Below are positions 51,114 to 61,440 of a stretch of DNA of 64,000 bases, piece after piece. Under the pieces are notes generated by a model. That model made no database searches. It was not told where the DNA came from and saw only the letters and a program-made list of their open reading frames with translations. The stretch is from positions 186,001 through 250,000 of the forward strand of contig CAWBUQ010000004.1 of the NCBI GenBank assembly GCA_963791995.1, read 5' to 3'. How positions within the stretch are numbered: position 1 is the stretch's first letter; each line of letters opens with the position of its first letter. This DNA comes from Bog-473 sp963791995 (GTDB lineage Bacteria; Actinomycetota; Acidimicrobiia; Acidimicrobiales; RAAP-2). The translations under genes and the position numbers were made by a program.

Positions 51114-51793
51114 GGGCTGGCGCCGGGGGCTCCGGTCGAGCCACTGGGTCCGGCGACGTCGAGGAGCTCCTCGGCGGCCTGGCGCACCTGCCAGTCACGG
51201 TCCTCGGCTGCCCCCCGCAGCGCGGGCTCCACGCGCGGGTCGTCGAAACCGGCCAAGGCGACGGCGGCCCGGCGCCGGACCGTGGGCTTGTCGCCGAGCG
51301 CGGCCACGACTGCAGGGAGACCCTCGGGGTCCCCGATGGCGCCGAGCGCGGCGACGGCGGCCTCCCGGCAGCGAGTGTCCCCGTGCGCCGACGCCGTGTT
51401 GACCAACGACGGAACCGCTGGCCGGTGGCGGCGTTCGGCGAGGAACCACGCAGACCCCACCACGACGAGGGGGTCAGGATCATGCAGCGCAGCCGTCATG
51501 GCGCCGAGCAGCACCGAGCGCGACCCGCGCCCGCGGACGGCCGTCGCCGCCTCCACGGCGCGGCGGCGCACCTCGACCGTCCCGCTGCCGAGCGCCTCCT
51601 CCACGTCGGTCGTGGTGAGCTCGCCCAGGCGAGCCAAGGCCCCAATTGCCGCCGCCTGGACGCCGGGATCGGGATCGTCGAAGCCCCGCCGGGCAACCTC
51701 GGCATCGCCGCGGTGGCCGGCCAGCGTGACGCGGCGCCGGCGCACTTCGGCGCGGCGGTTTCGGGCTGCATCCGTGGCAACATCGTCCCTCAC
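51110..51793 (-). CDS. HEAT-repeat protein
   Basis: 227 residues from GTG 51793. Five or more HEAT-like repeats with the pattern D-P-x-P-x-V-x-x-A-A-x-x-A-L (for example F-D-D-P-D-P-G-V-Q-A-A-A-I-G-A-L). Probably a helical scaffold that binds another protein. Convergent with MreB and divergent from the PDZ/Lon gene. The repeats resemble those of phycobilin lyases and PBS-type proteins, but no enzyme is implied. Confidence 0.82.
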   Translation of the reverse strand: MRDDVATDAARNRRAEVRRRRVTLAGHRGDAEVARRGFDDPDPGVQAAAIGALARLGELTTTDVEEALGSGTVEVRRRAVEAATAVRGRGSRSVLLGAMTAALHDPDPLVVVGSAWFLAERRHRPAVPSLVNTASAHGDTRCREAAVAALGAIGDPEGLPAVVAALGDKPTVRRRAAVALAGFDDPRVEPALRGAAEDRDWQVRQAAEELLDVAGPSGSTGAPGASP

Positions 51794-51804
51794 CGTTCTC
51801 GAGT

Positions 51805-53041
51805 ATGTCCGACCCCCACGCGCCCGCCGACGGGATCGCTGCGGCGACCCCGTCCGTCTCCGACGGTGGTCCTGGCGACGCCCGGCGGACGGACCAGCAC
51901 CGGTGAGACAGGGCCGCACCCGCGGCCGACATCTGGCCCTGGGTCGTGCTGGGGCTGGTCGTCGTGGTCGTGGCAGCCGGCTGGATCGCGTCGCGGGTCT
52001 CGGTCAACTACTACGCGATCACCCCCGGCGATGCCACGCCTGTCTCGCAATACATCGAGGTGCCGCCGCAGGACAACCATCCGCTCACCGGACAGATCCT
52101 GCTGACCGACGTCTTCGTCACCCAGCTCAACGCACTCAGCTACCTGCAGTACCGGTATTTCGACTCGGACAGCGAAGTGGTCTCGGGGCCCGACCTCTTG
52201 GGCCCGACGCCCAACGAGAGCCAGTTCCTGGCGCAGGGTTACCTCCAGATGGCCCAGGCGCAGTCCTACGCCACCGCCTCCGCGATTGAGCCATCTGGGC
52301 CATGTGGTGACGGCGACGAACGCGGGTGCGCTGGTCTACGGCATTGCGCCCGGGTCCCCTGCGTCCAAGGTGTTGCACGTGGCCCAGGTCATCACCGGCG
52401 TCAACGCAACGCAGACCCCGACCGAGTGCGCCTTCGTGAACGCGTTGCGCGGGATGTCGCCGGGGACCACGGTCTCCCTCAGCGTCGAGCAGTCCTCCAT
52501 CAACAGCGTCGGTGACTTCGTGTCGGGCCCGGTCGTGCAGAAATCCGTCACCCTGGGGACGCCCCCCAAGGATCTGGTGGAGACCGGGTGCGGCTCGACC
52601 TTCCGGGCCACGGCCTACCTGGGCATCGATCCCGAGACCCAGCAGGACTGGCACTTCCCGGTCAAGGTGACCGTGCACACCCAGGACATCGGGGGGCCCT
52701 CGGCCGGGCTCGCCATGACGCTCGGCATCATCGACAAGCTGAGCAGTGGCCGCCTCACGGGCACGCACATCGTGGCCGCCACCGGGACCATCGATGGGGA
52801 CGGCAACGTCGGTGACGTGGGCGGCGTGGCCGAGAAGACCATCGCCGTCGAGCAGGCCGGGGCAACCGTCTTCTTCGTGCCGTCGGTGGAACTCAAGACG
52901 GCGGAGTCCAAGGCGTCGGCAGGGCTCCACGTCTACGGGGTCACCAATCTCGACCAGGTGCTGCGGATCCTCAAGCGCCTCGGCGGCACGGTGCCGAGCG
53001 CAGGGTCGACCAATCCTGTCCTCGTCCAGGCGGCGCCATAG
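51805..53041 (+). CDS. Membrane-anchored PDZ/Lon-like serine protease (YlbL / Rv3194c type), frameshifts
   Basis: About 410 residues. One N-terminal membrane segment (V-V-L-G-L-V-V-V-V-V-A-A-G-W-I) is followed by P-Y-Y-A-like V-N-Y-Y-A-I-T-P-G-D-A, a PDZ domain, and the Lon proteolytic domain with G-G-P-S-A-G-L-A-M (Ser) and V-A-E-K-T-I-A-V (Lys). An extra base near 52292 is clear. The first 33 codons from ATG 51805 end in an in-frame TGA (51904-51906), so two errors or a later start (GTG 51946) must be assumed. It probably cleaves a periplasmic-side substrate. Confidence 0.85.
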
Positions 53042-53050
53042 TCTCTACCC

Positions 53051-54786
53051 ATGGCAGAAGGCCGCGCCCCCATCTCCTCGTCCCGGATCGCGACGGGTGA
53101 CATCGCCCGCCACTCCTTCGCCGTGATACGACGGGGGTTCGACCCCGACGAGGTGCGGGCGTACCTCCAATCGGTGGCGCGCAGCCTCGAGGCGCTCGAG
53201 GAGAACGAGCAGGAGCTGCGAGCCGCCCTGGCCGAGGCCGAGGAGCGGGCGGCGCATCCGGTGGTCGACGAGGCCACCCTGACGGCTTCGCTGGGACAGC
53301 ACAGCGCGCAGATCCTGCGGCACGCCCATGAAGAGGCGGCGCGCATCGTGGCACAGGCGCAGGAGGGCGCGGCCACGCTGCTGCGCGAGACACAGAGCCA
53401 GGTGGACGAGCTCCAGGCGCGTTCGGAGGCATCGACAGCCGAGCGCGTGGTCGAGGTCGAGCTGCTCGTGGCCAACGCCGAACAAGAGGCGCGCATCGAG
53501 AGCGCACGCATGCTGGCCGACGCGGTCAGCGAGGGCGATGCGGTCATCGCCCGGGCCAAGGACGAGGGGCGTGCCCTCCTCGAGCAGGTGCAAGAAGCAC
53601 GCCGGCGCGTCCTGGCCGACCTGGCCGGTCGCCGGCGCACCCTCGGCATGCAGATCGAAGCGCTGCGCGCCGCACGCGACGAGATGGCGGCGTCGGTGCA
53701 GGGCGTGCGCGACCGGGTGGACGGGATCCTGGTCCAACTCGACCGGACCGACGAGAAGGCGCGCGCCGCGGCCATGGCGGTCAGCGACCAGTTCCGACTC
53801 CAAGGCCCGTCGGACGCGCCGCACGACGAGCAGGCACTCGAAAGCGCCGTCGGTGAGGCGATGGACGGCGTGATGGGGGACGCGCCCCCCACCGGCCCGA
53901 CCCCGACGACCGGCCACGGCGGCGAGGGTGGGAGCGGTGCCGGGGAGGAGGGAGCGCAGGGAGTCGCACCCTCGGTCGACGAGCTCTTCGCGCGCATCCG
54001 AGCCGGCTCCGACGAGGATCGGGCCGCGTCGGAGTCGCCGCCACCACCGGGGGTCCCGACGCGTCGGAGGCTCCGACCGCGGCGGGCAACGAGGCCGAGA
54101 GCACCGAAGACGCCCGGGAGTCCGACGCCGCGTCAGACGCCGAGGTGCCACCGGGCCCGGACGACGGCATCATCACCGAGCGTGACGAATTGCTCGGACC
54201 GATCACGGCGCGCTTGAGCCGCACGGTCAAGCGCACCCTGGGCGACGACCAGAACCGCCTCCTCGACAGATTGCGTTCCAAGCCGTCACTCCCGACGGAC
54301 GATCTGCTCGGGGACGAACATCAGCACGTCGAGGCATTCGCCGCGGCCTCGCGGAACCACCTGGCCAAGGCGTTCGCCGCCGGGACGACGTTCGGCGGCG
54401 CCGGCGCGGCCGTGCCCCAAGGCGAGGCGGTGGAGCACGCCTCGGGCGCGCTGGCCCAGGTGATCGTGACGATGCTGCGGCGCCAGATCGCCGAGGGAGG
54501 TGGCGATCCGGCGGACCGAGTCGGTGCGGCCTACCGCGAATGGCGTGGCGAGCGGGTCGAGCGTCTGACCGGTGACTACGCCACGCAAGCGTTCTCAGCC
54601 GGCGTCGTCGCGGCGGGCACGGACGGCAAGGTTCGCTGGGTCGTGACGAACGCGAGCGGTTGTTCGGACTGTGCCGACAACGCGCTGGCCGGCGCGGTGA
54701 GCGCCGACGAAGCGTTCCCCACCGGGCATCCCTACCCGCCGGCACACTCGGGCTGTCGTTGCCTTGTGGCTCCGACGGACGGCTGA
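53051..54786 (+). CDS. DivIVA-like coiled-coil protein fused to a phage MuF-like C-terminal domain (one frameshift)
   Basis: 578 residues after adding one missing base near 54035. The N-terminus has the DivIVA-type signature F-A-V-I-R-R-G-F-D-P-D-E-V-R-A-Y-L, followed by a coiled coil to about residue 240, Ala/Glu-rich with regular heptads. A disordered acidic linker (Glu/Asp/Ser/Pro) comes next. The C-terminal 200 residues end with a C-S-D-C and F-P-x-G-H-P-Y-P-P-A-H-S-G-C-R-C pattern. That pattern is the Cys/His signature of MuF-like phage head-morphogenesis domains. No other phage gene is near. It lies 9 bases after the PDZ/Lon gene. Confidence 0.82.
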
Positions 54787-54808
54787 CCTGGACATCTGAA
54801 CCCTCCGA

Positions 54809-54838
54809 CCCCTGGTGCCTGCCCATTGGCACCAGGGG
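54809..54838 (+). terminator. Hairpin between the DivIVA-MuF and UPF0182 genes
   Basis: An 11-bp perfect stem (CCCCTGGTGCC with GGCACCAGGGG) and an 8-base loop, 22 bases after the upstream stop and 22 before the next start. Likely terminator or attenuator. Confidence 0.65.
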
Positions 54839-54860
54839 AGTGGACGTTAGGCTCCCCCTC

Positions 54861-57800
54861 GTGCGCATCCCCAGCGACCTGACTGCCGATCGTTCGCCGC
54901 GCCGTCGCCACCGCGCCCGCTGGTGGGTCGTCGGGTTCATCGTCGTTCTGATCATTCTGCTGGTGTCGTTGCGCTCGCTGGCCGGGCTCTACACCGACAG
55001 CCTCTGGTTCTCCTCGGTCGGGTTCCACAACGTCTTCTCCACGCTGCTCATCACCAAGCTCGGCCTCTTCGGCGTGTTCGGGGCGATCTTCTTCGCTGTC
55101 CTCTGGATCAACCTCGTCGTCTGCGACCGCATCGCGGGCCACGACATCGTCCTCGCCCAAGAGGACGAGCTCGTCCGGCGTTACCAGCAGTACGTGCGTC
55201 CGTACGCGGGTCGGATCTACGTGGCGCTCGCCTTCATCCTGGCGCTGATCGGAGCGTCCGGGACGATCGGCCAGTGGAACAACTGGATCCTGTTCCGGCA
55301 CGGCGGCAGCTTCGGCGTCACCGATCCGCAATTCCACAAGGATGTCGGCTTCTACGTGTTCAAGCTGCCGTTCCTCACCTTCGTGGTGGACTGGACACTG
55401 GCCATTCTCATCGTGACGCTCGCGGTCTCGGTGGTGTTCCACTACTTCAACGGCGGGATCCAGCCCCAGCGTGGCCTGCCGCGGGTGCGCCCGCCCGTCA
55501 AGGCGCACATCTCGGTCCTGTTGGCGCTGATCGCGTTGGACAAGGCCGCCGGCTACGTGCTGCAGCGCTGGTCGCTCGTCAACGCGCAGGACGGCTTCGT
55601 CAACGGAGCCGGCTACACCGACGTCCACGCCCGCCTGCCGGCCGAGCTGCTGCTCGTCTACGTCTCGATCTTCGCAGCGGGGATCCTTCTCTTCAACATC
55701 CGGCGACAGGGCTGGACCCTGCCGGTGCTGGCCGTCGGCATCTGGGCTTTCGTGGCGCTGGTCGTCGGCATCATCTACCCCGCGCTGTTGCAGGCGCTCA
55801 AGGTGACACCGGCCCAGAGCTCGCTCGAGGCCCCATACATCCAGCGCAACATCACGGCGACCCGAGACGCCTACAACCTGAACAACGTGCACGTGCAGCA
55901 GTTCGCGGCGAACACGAACATCAGCGAGGTTCAGACATTCATGGCGAGCCAGACCATCGGGAACATCAGGCAGTGGGACCCCGACGACTCGATTTCGCTG
56001 CAGACCTTCCAGCGCGTGCAGGGCATCCGCTCCTACTATCTGTTTCCTTCGCTGGGGGTCGACCGCTACGAGCTCGACGGGCAGCTGACCCCCGTCCTCA
56101 TCGGCGTGCGCCAGATCAGCGCGGCGAACGTGCCCTCGCCGTCGTGGGTGAACACCCACTTGCAGTACACGCACGGCAACGGCGTGGCCGTCGCACTGTC
56201 CAACCAGACCAACTCGAAGAACCCCGACTTCGCCGTGCAACAGGTGCCGCCGGCCTCGTCGCAGGGCATGCCCAAGATCACCCAGCCCAACGTCTACTTC
56301 GGGCTGGGCGAGACCGGCTATGTGGTCGCCAACACGAAACAGCCCGAGGTCGACTACCAGCACGACGGTTCGGCGATCGAGAGCCATTACTCGGGGCCCG
56401 GCGGGGTCGAGATGTCGTCGCTCTTCACCCGAGCCGCCTTCGCACTGCGACTCGGTGACCTGAACCTGTTGATCTCGAGTCAGATCACCAACAAGTCCCG
56501 CATCATGTTCGTGCGTGACCCGGTGGCCATGGCGCAGAAGGCGGCACCCTTCCTCTCTTTCGATCACGACCCCTATGCCGTCATCAACAGCAGCTCGGGC
56601 CCGGAGAACGGTCACATCGACTGGATCGTCGACGGCTACACCACGACGTCGAACTATCCCTATTCGCAGAACGCCAGCAGCCAGCAGGTGGCGGTGGGCA
56701 GCACCCTGCCGGGGAATTACAACTACGTCCGCAACTCGGTGAAGGTGGTCATCGACGCCTACTCGGGCCAGATGACCTTCTACGACATGGACCCCAAGGA
56801 CCCGATCCTGCAGGCCTACTCGGCCGCGTTCCCCGGCATGTTCAAGCCGCTGAAGGACATGAGCGCGCCGTTGCAGGCCCACCTGCGCTACCCACCGGAC
56901 ATCTTCTCCATTCAGTCCGCGATCTACGGGCGCTACCACCTGACGAATCCGCAGGCCTTCTATGGCGCCAGCAACGCCTGGCAGCTTTCCCCGACCGCCG
57001 GTGCCGGACCGCAATCACAGGCCCTGTTGGCGGAGAACACCTACAACAACCAGGGCCAGCTGGTGTCGACCACCCCGGCTCGCATGTCACCGCAGTATCA
57101 GGTGTACGCGCTGCCCGGATCCTCCCAGCAGTCCTTCACCGTGTCGGACGGATTCGTCCCGGCGTCGCAGTCGACGCTCGCGGGCAGCAATCAGAACTTC
57201 AACCTCACGGCATGGATGGTCGGACTGTCCGATCCGGCGCGCTATGGCCAACTCAATCTCTACGAGGTCCCCCAGGGAACCCTGGGCCCGGCCAACGCCG
57301 ATGCGGAAATTTCGGCGAGCCAGGCGGTGTCGTCGGAGATCACACTGTTGAACCAGCACGGCTCGCAGGTGCTCTTGGGGGAGACTCTCTTGATCCCGGT
57401 CGCCAATTCGGTTGTCTACGTCCGCCCGCTGTACACCGCGGCATCGACCAACCCCCAACCGCAGCTCGCCTACGTGATCGCCGTGCTCGGCAAGAACGTG
57501 GGCTTCGAGAAAACGCTGTCAGGTGCGCTCTCTGACGTCTTTAACGCGACGGTGACCGTGCCCACGGGTGGCGGCACGAACTCGGGCACCGTGCCGGCGG
57601 CGGTCGCGGGCATCCTGCAGCAGGCACAGGCCGACTACACCAATGCGCAAACTGCGCTGCAGGCGCAGGACCTGGCGGGTTACCAGGCCGACATCGCGGC
57701 CATGGAGCAGGCGATTCAGCAGGCGTCGCAGATCCTCGGCACGCCACCTCCGGGCACGTCGACGGGCACCACCACGACGACGGTGCCCAAGGTGAAGGAG

Positions 57801-57955
57801 AAGACCAAAACCAAATCGGTCGGATCCGGTGGTACCGCGGGGACGAGCACCACGTCGTCATCGACCACCACCAGAGCACCACGACGAGCACCCAGCCGAG
57901 CGGGGGCGGCACCACCACGTCGACGACCGTGTCCTCGGCCGCCGAGCGGAGCTGA
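54861..57955 (+). CDS. UPF0182 family membrane protein (frameshift only at the C-terminal tail)
   Basis: 1031 residues. Seven hydrophobic segments in the first 300 residues (starting V-V-G-F-I-V-V-L-I-I-L-L-V-S-L) are followed by a large extracytoplasmic domain with Y-I-Q-R-N-I-T-A-T-R-D-A-Y-N-L and R-S-Y-Y-L-F-P-S. This matches actinobacterial UPF0182 (Rv3193c type). The C-terminal Thr/Ser-rich tail is broken near 57868 by one missing base; corrected, it ends with S-S-A-A-E-R-S at TGA 57953-57955. The start is GTG 54861. Function unknown. Confidence 0.93.
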
Positions 57956-58111
57956 GCCGGCTCATCTCGAGGGACCCAAGCTGGCCGCCCGACGGCTGCC
58001 GCCCGTCGCCGGTCCCTGGGGGATCCATGGATCGCCGGGCGGTTGCGGTTATCGGTCGGGGGTCGCATGATGGACGCTCAGAAGACACGAGCGGAAAGGA
58101 GTCGACCTCCC

Positions 58112-58501
58112 ATGGGACTGCTCGACAAGGTCAAGGCGACAGCGGCGACGGCGACCGAGGCGGCCAAGGATGCCGCCGCCAAGGGACAGGCCAAGCTGGA
58201 CGACGTCCAGGCGAAGAAGTCGGCGGACGGCATGCTGCGCGATCTGGGTGCTGCCTACTACGCCACCAAGGTGGGACGCGCCACGCCCGCAACGGACTCC
58301 GAGATGGAGCGTCTTATTGCCGCCCTCCAGCAGCACGAGTCCGAACACGGACAGATCACGCTGGCGCCCGAGTCCTCAGCCGCTGCACCCACGGCGGCCC
58401 CGACCGGCGACGGTGCGGCCGCCCCCGCGCCACCTCCTCCACCCCAGGCGGCAGACCCGTCGTCGCCCCCACCCCCTCCACCGACCGCGCAGACGCTGTA
58501 G
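58112..58501 (+). CDS. Small protein with helical N-terminus and proline-rich tail (129 aa)
   Basis: The start M-G-L-L-D-K-V-K is preceded by GGAAAGGAG. Residues 1-60 form an Ala/Lys-rich amphipathic helix like that of LEA or small stress-related proteins. Residues 90-129 are Ala/Pro-rich with a P-P-P-P-P-P run. A short central part (L-G-A-A-Y-Y-A-T-K) is typical of uncharacterised actinobacterial proteins. Role unknown. Confidence 0.75.
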   Translation: MGLLDKVKATAATATEAAKDAAAKGQAKLDDVQAKKSADGMLRDLGAAYYATKVGRATPATDSEMERLIAALQQHESEHGQITLAPESSAAAPTAAPTGDGAAAPAPPPPPQAADPSSPPPPPPTAQTL

Positions 58502-58524
58502 GCGCGGCACCTGGCGGGGTGTCG

Positions 58525-58548
58525 CCCTTAGACGGATGATTCCAAGGG
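58525..58548 (+). repeat. Left terminal inverted repeat of the IS982-like element
   Basis: Pairs with 59549-59572; the inner 11 bases ATTCCAAGGG plus one are identical, and the outer part differs at four positions. Confidence 0.75.
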
Positions 58549-58635
58549 ATCCTCGCTGAACGAGGGTCCGCGTCGGACGCGACAAAGGCGTCCATGATCG
58601 GCGTTGCGTATTCCCAACTCGACCATGGAGGTCAA

Positions 58636-59547
58636 ATGGACGCCGACCTGGACACCTTTGTCACCGCACTGTACGTGACGATCGACGACGCGCTTCGGAT
58701 GCGTCCCGAACTGCGCCAACGGCGCCCGAGGGTCGGGCTCGCGCCCAGGATCAGCGACGCCGAGCTCTTGACGCTCGCCGTGCTCCAGGCCCTCTTGGGC
58801 TTCACGTCCGAGACGAGGTTCTTGCGTCACGCCGTGGTGCATCTGAAGGCCTGGTTCCCCTACATCCCGCACCAGTCGGGCTATAACAAGCGACTGCGCA
58901 AGGCCCAGGGCCAGCTCAGGGCCGTCATCCGGCTCTTGGCGCGCAACACCGAGCACTTCGACGACGACACCTGGGTCATCGATTCGACGCCGGTCGAGTG
59001 CGGACGGTCGCGCCCGACCGCTTTGCGCAGCGACCTGGCCGGGTGGGCCTCCTATGGCTACTGCGCCAGCCACTCGCGCTGGTTCTGGGGACTGCGCCTG
59101 CACCTCGTGTGCACGCCAGCCGGCCTGCCGATCACCTTCGCGCTGGCCAACCCCAAAATCGACGAGCGCGAGGTGGCGAGGGATCTCTTCGAGGCCGAGC
59201 CCACGTTGTTGCGTCCCGGACAGCGCGTCCTCGCCGACAAGGGCTACCGGTCGGCCGAATTCGAGTCCTTCTTGGCTCAACGCGGCGTCACCCTCGTCCG
59301 ACCCGCCCACAAAAACGATCGGGGCCGCACGACCAGCCCATTGCTCAAGCCCTTGCGCCAGCTCATCGAATCGGTCAACGCCACCCTCAAGACCCAGCTC
59401 GATCTCGAACGTCACGGGGGCAGAACCCCAGGTGGGGTCGTCACCCGCGTCCTCCAGCGCCTCCTCGCCCTCACGGCGGCCATCTGGCACAACTCGAACA
59501 TGGACCAACGACCGCTGCGATCTCTCGTCGCGTTCGATCACGGCTGA
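58636..59547 (+). CDS. IS982 family transposase
   Basis: A 303-residue DDE transposase. The start at ATG 58636 is behind GGAGG; a longer frame from 58594 exists but begins inside the terminal region. Family marks: D-L-D-T-F-V-T-A-L-Y near the start, W-V-I-D-S-T-P-V-E-C (first Asp), L-A-D-K-G-Y-R (second Asp) and L-I-E-S-V-N-A-T-L-K (Glu). The gene is intact, so the element may be active. Confidence 0.93.
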   Translation: MDADLDTFVTALYVTIDDALRMRPELRQRRPRVGLAPRISDAELLTLAVLQALLGFTSETRFLRHAVVHLKAWFPYIPHQSGYNKRLRKAQGQLRAVIRLLARNTEHFDDDTWVIDSTPVECGRSRPTALRSDLAGWASYGYCASHSRWFWGLRLHLVCTPAGLPITFALANPKIDEREVARDLFEAEPTLLRPGQRVLADKGYRSAEFESFLAQRGVTLVRPAHKNDRGRTTSPLLKPLRQLIESVNATLKTQLDLERHGGRTPGGVVTRVLQRLLALTAAIWHNSNMDQRPLRSLVAFDHG

Positions 59548-59548
59548 C

Positions 59549-59572
59549 CCCTTGGAATTAACCATCTAGGGG
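59549..59572 (-). repeat. Right terminal inverted repeat of the IS982-like element
   Basis: Reverse complement of the left repeat with a few mismatches. It begins 2 bases after the transposase stop. Confidence 0.75.
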
Positions 59573-59596
59573 AGCCGTGTAGGATGTACGCTTCGC

Positions 59597-59670
<74 letters not shown>

Positions 59671-59859
59671 CTCAGCTGGTCGTTCACAGCAGGTCGGTGA
59701 ACGCCTCGACTGAAGTCCCTGATGTCGGGCCTATGGACTGAACGCCGGGACTTTCCTCTGTCTCGGGTGGGATACGACGACTCGCGCTCAAATCGCAAGC
59801 GTGTCTGTACCAGCGTTGGCTAGCCTCATCCCGGTGAGTCCGACGGTGGAGGGGCACTG

Positions 59860-60297
59860 ATGCAGAATCCGATCGCGAACGTGTTCACGTGGCCGGCCGA
59901 TGATCCGCAGCTACTCGGTGGCCAATGCAAGGGCTGCGGGGCGATCACGTTCCCGGTGCAGTCGCGGTGCCCTCGCTGCGGCACCCAGAGCATGGCCGAA
60001 CTCCCCCTACCTCGCCGCGGCACCCTCGTGTCTTGGACGACCCAGGAGTTCCCGCCGAGCGTCGACTACAGGAATGATCCGACGGGTCAGTCTTTCGAGC
60101 CATTCGGGATGGGGCTGGTGCAACTCGACGATGTGGTGCGCGTCGAGTCGCGGCTCACGACGTGCGATCCCCTAGAGCTCGACTTCGGCATGGAGGTCGT
60201 GCTCCGAATCGTCCCGTTCTATGTCGACAACGACGGCAACGAGATCATGACTTTCGCCTTCGCGCCCGTCGGCGCGCAGAACAGTGAGGAGCGCTGA
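59860..60297 (+). CDS. Zn-ribbon/OB-fold protein (DUF35 type) partner of the thiolase
   Basis: 145 residues. The N-terminal rubredoxin-like zinc ribbon C-K-G-C-G ... C-P-R-C-G (about residues 23-41) precedes an OB fold with a G-T-L-V-S-W-T-T strand. Such proteins bind acyl-CoA and act with the thiolase-like protein encoded next, as in steroid or fatty acid degradation. The next ATG begins immediately after this gene's stop. The GC content is lower than upstream. Confidence 0.93.
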   Translation: MQNPIANVFTWPADDPQLLGGQCKGCGAITFPVQSRCPRCGTQSMAELPLPRRGTLVSWTTQEFPPSVDYRNDPTGQSFEPFGMGLVQLDDVVRVESRLTTCDPLELDFGMEVVLRIVPFYVDNDGNEIMTFAFAPVGAQNSEER

Positions 60298-61440
60298 ATG
60301 GACGACGTCGCGATCATCGGTGTCGGGCTGCACCCCTTCGGTCGGCACGGCGACAAGTCCCCTTATGAGATGGCTGCCGACGCCGTAGAGCTGGCGTTGG
60401 CCGACGCAGGTGTGACGTGGAACGACGTCCAGTGCGCCTTCGGCGGGAGCTGGGGGGTCTGGACCGATCCCCTCACCGGTCTGGTCGGCCTCACCGGCCT
60501 TCCGTTCATCCACGTGTTCAGCGCGTGCGCGACCGGGGCTGCCACGATCCAGCAGGCCGCAAACGCCATTCGGTCCGGCAACGGCGACATTGTCGTGGCC
60601 GTCGGCACGGACAAGCACGCTCGCGGCTCGTTCAAGGGTGATCCGACGACCACAAACGTGCCCGCCTGGTATCGGGAGAACGGGCAGTACGTCACCACCA
60701 AGTTCTTTGGCATGAAGATCAACAAGTACATGCACGACCATGGCGTTTCCCCGACGACGTTGGCCAAGGTGGCAGCGAAGAACTACCGCAACGGCGCCCT
60801 CAATCCGAAGGCCTTCCGCCGAAAGCCGATCACCGAGGAGGAGATTCTCAGCTCCCCGATGCTCAACTACCCGCTTACCTCGTACATGTTCTGTGCTCCG
60901 GACGAGGGTGCTGCGGCGGTCGTCCTCTGTCGCGCCGACATAGCTCATCGCTACACCGATACGCCGGTGTACGTGAAGGCGACAGCCATTCGCACACGCA
61001 ACTACGGCTCTTACGAGGTCAACACCACCTGGGCTCCTGTTGAGGAAGATGTTGCCCCGACCGTGTACGCATCGCGCGCCGCCTACGAAGAGGCAGGGAT
61101 CGGGCCCGAAGACGTTGACGTGATTCAGGTCCAGGACACGGACGCCGGCGCCGAGGTCATCCATATGGCTGAGAACGGGTTCTGTGCTGACGGCGATCAG
61201 GAGAAACTTCTCGCCGACGGTGCCACTGAGATCACGGGCCCTATGCCGATCAACACCGATGGAGGCCTCATCGCTAACGGAGAGCCAATCGGAGCCTCTG
61301 GCCTCCGCCAGGTCCACGAACTCGTGCTCCAGCTCCGCGGCCGGGCCGGCGACCGCCAAGTCCAGGGTGACCCGCGCGTCGGCTATGCCCAGGTCTACGG
61401 GGCTCCCGGCACCGCCGCAGTCACCGTGCTCGCCCGCTGA
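60298..61440 (+). CDS. Thiolase-like / lipid-transfer (SCP2-thiolase) protein
   Basis: 380 residues. Active-site Cys in F-S-A-C-A-T-G-A near residue 80. The C-terminal loop reads N-T-D-G-G-L-I-A-N-G-E-P-I-G-A-S-G, where classical thiolases have G-H-P. The catalytic His is thus replaced by Glu, a feature of the non-condensing or aldolase-type group that works with a DUF35 partner. Likely retro-aldol or acyl-CoA carrier role in side-chain breakdown (inference). Forms an operon with the Zn-ribbon gene. Confidence 0.92.
   Translation: MDDVAIIGVGLHPFGRHGDKSPYEMAADAVELALADAGVTWNDVQCAFGGSWGVWTDPLTGLVGLTGLPFIHVFSACATGAATIQQAANAIRSGNGDIVVAVGTDKHARGSFKGDPTTTNVPAWYRENGQYVTTKFFGMKINKYMHDHGVSPTTLAKVAAKNYRNGALNPKAFRRKPITEEEILSSPMLNYPLTSYMFCAPDEGAAAVVLCRADIAHRYTDTPVYVKATAIRTRNYGSYEVNTTWAPVEEDVAPTVYASRAAYEEAGIGPEDVDVIQVQDTDAGAEVIHMAENGFCADGDQEKLLADGATEITGPMPINTDGGLIANGEPIGASGLRQVHELVLQLRGRAGDRQVQGDPRVGYAQVYGAPGTAAVTVLAR

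Larger units (their letters stand above)
58525..59572 (+). mobile_element. IS982-family insertion sequence
   Basis: About 1.05 kb bounded by imperfect inverted repeats (left 58525-58548, right 59549-59572). The core AGAYGGWTRATTCCAAGGG is shared by both ends, with few mismatches. It contains one intact transposase gene. A target duplication was not identified with certainty. The element lies directly between the proline-rich protein gene and the initiator tRNA. Confidence 0.85.

Noticed and set aside
51904..51906. In-frame TGA in the PDZ/Lon gene as selenocysteine
   Set aside because: It lies in a short cytosolic N-terminal stretch, no stem-loop of SECIS type follows, and frame errors are frequent in this region.
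53051..54786. MuF-like domain as evidence for a prophage
   Set aside because: No portal, terminase, capsid or tail gene is near, and the domain is joined to a DivIVA-type protein.
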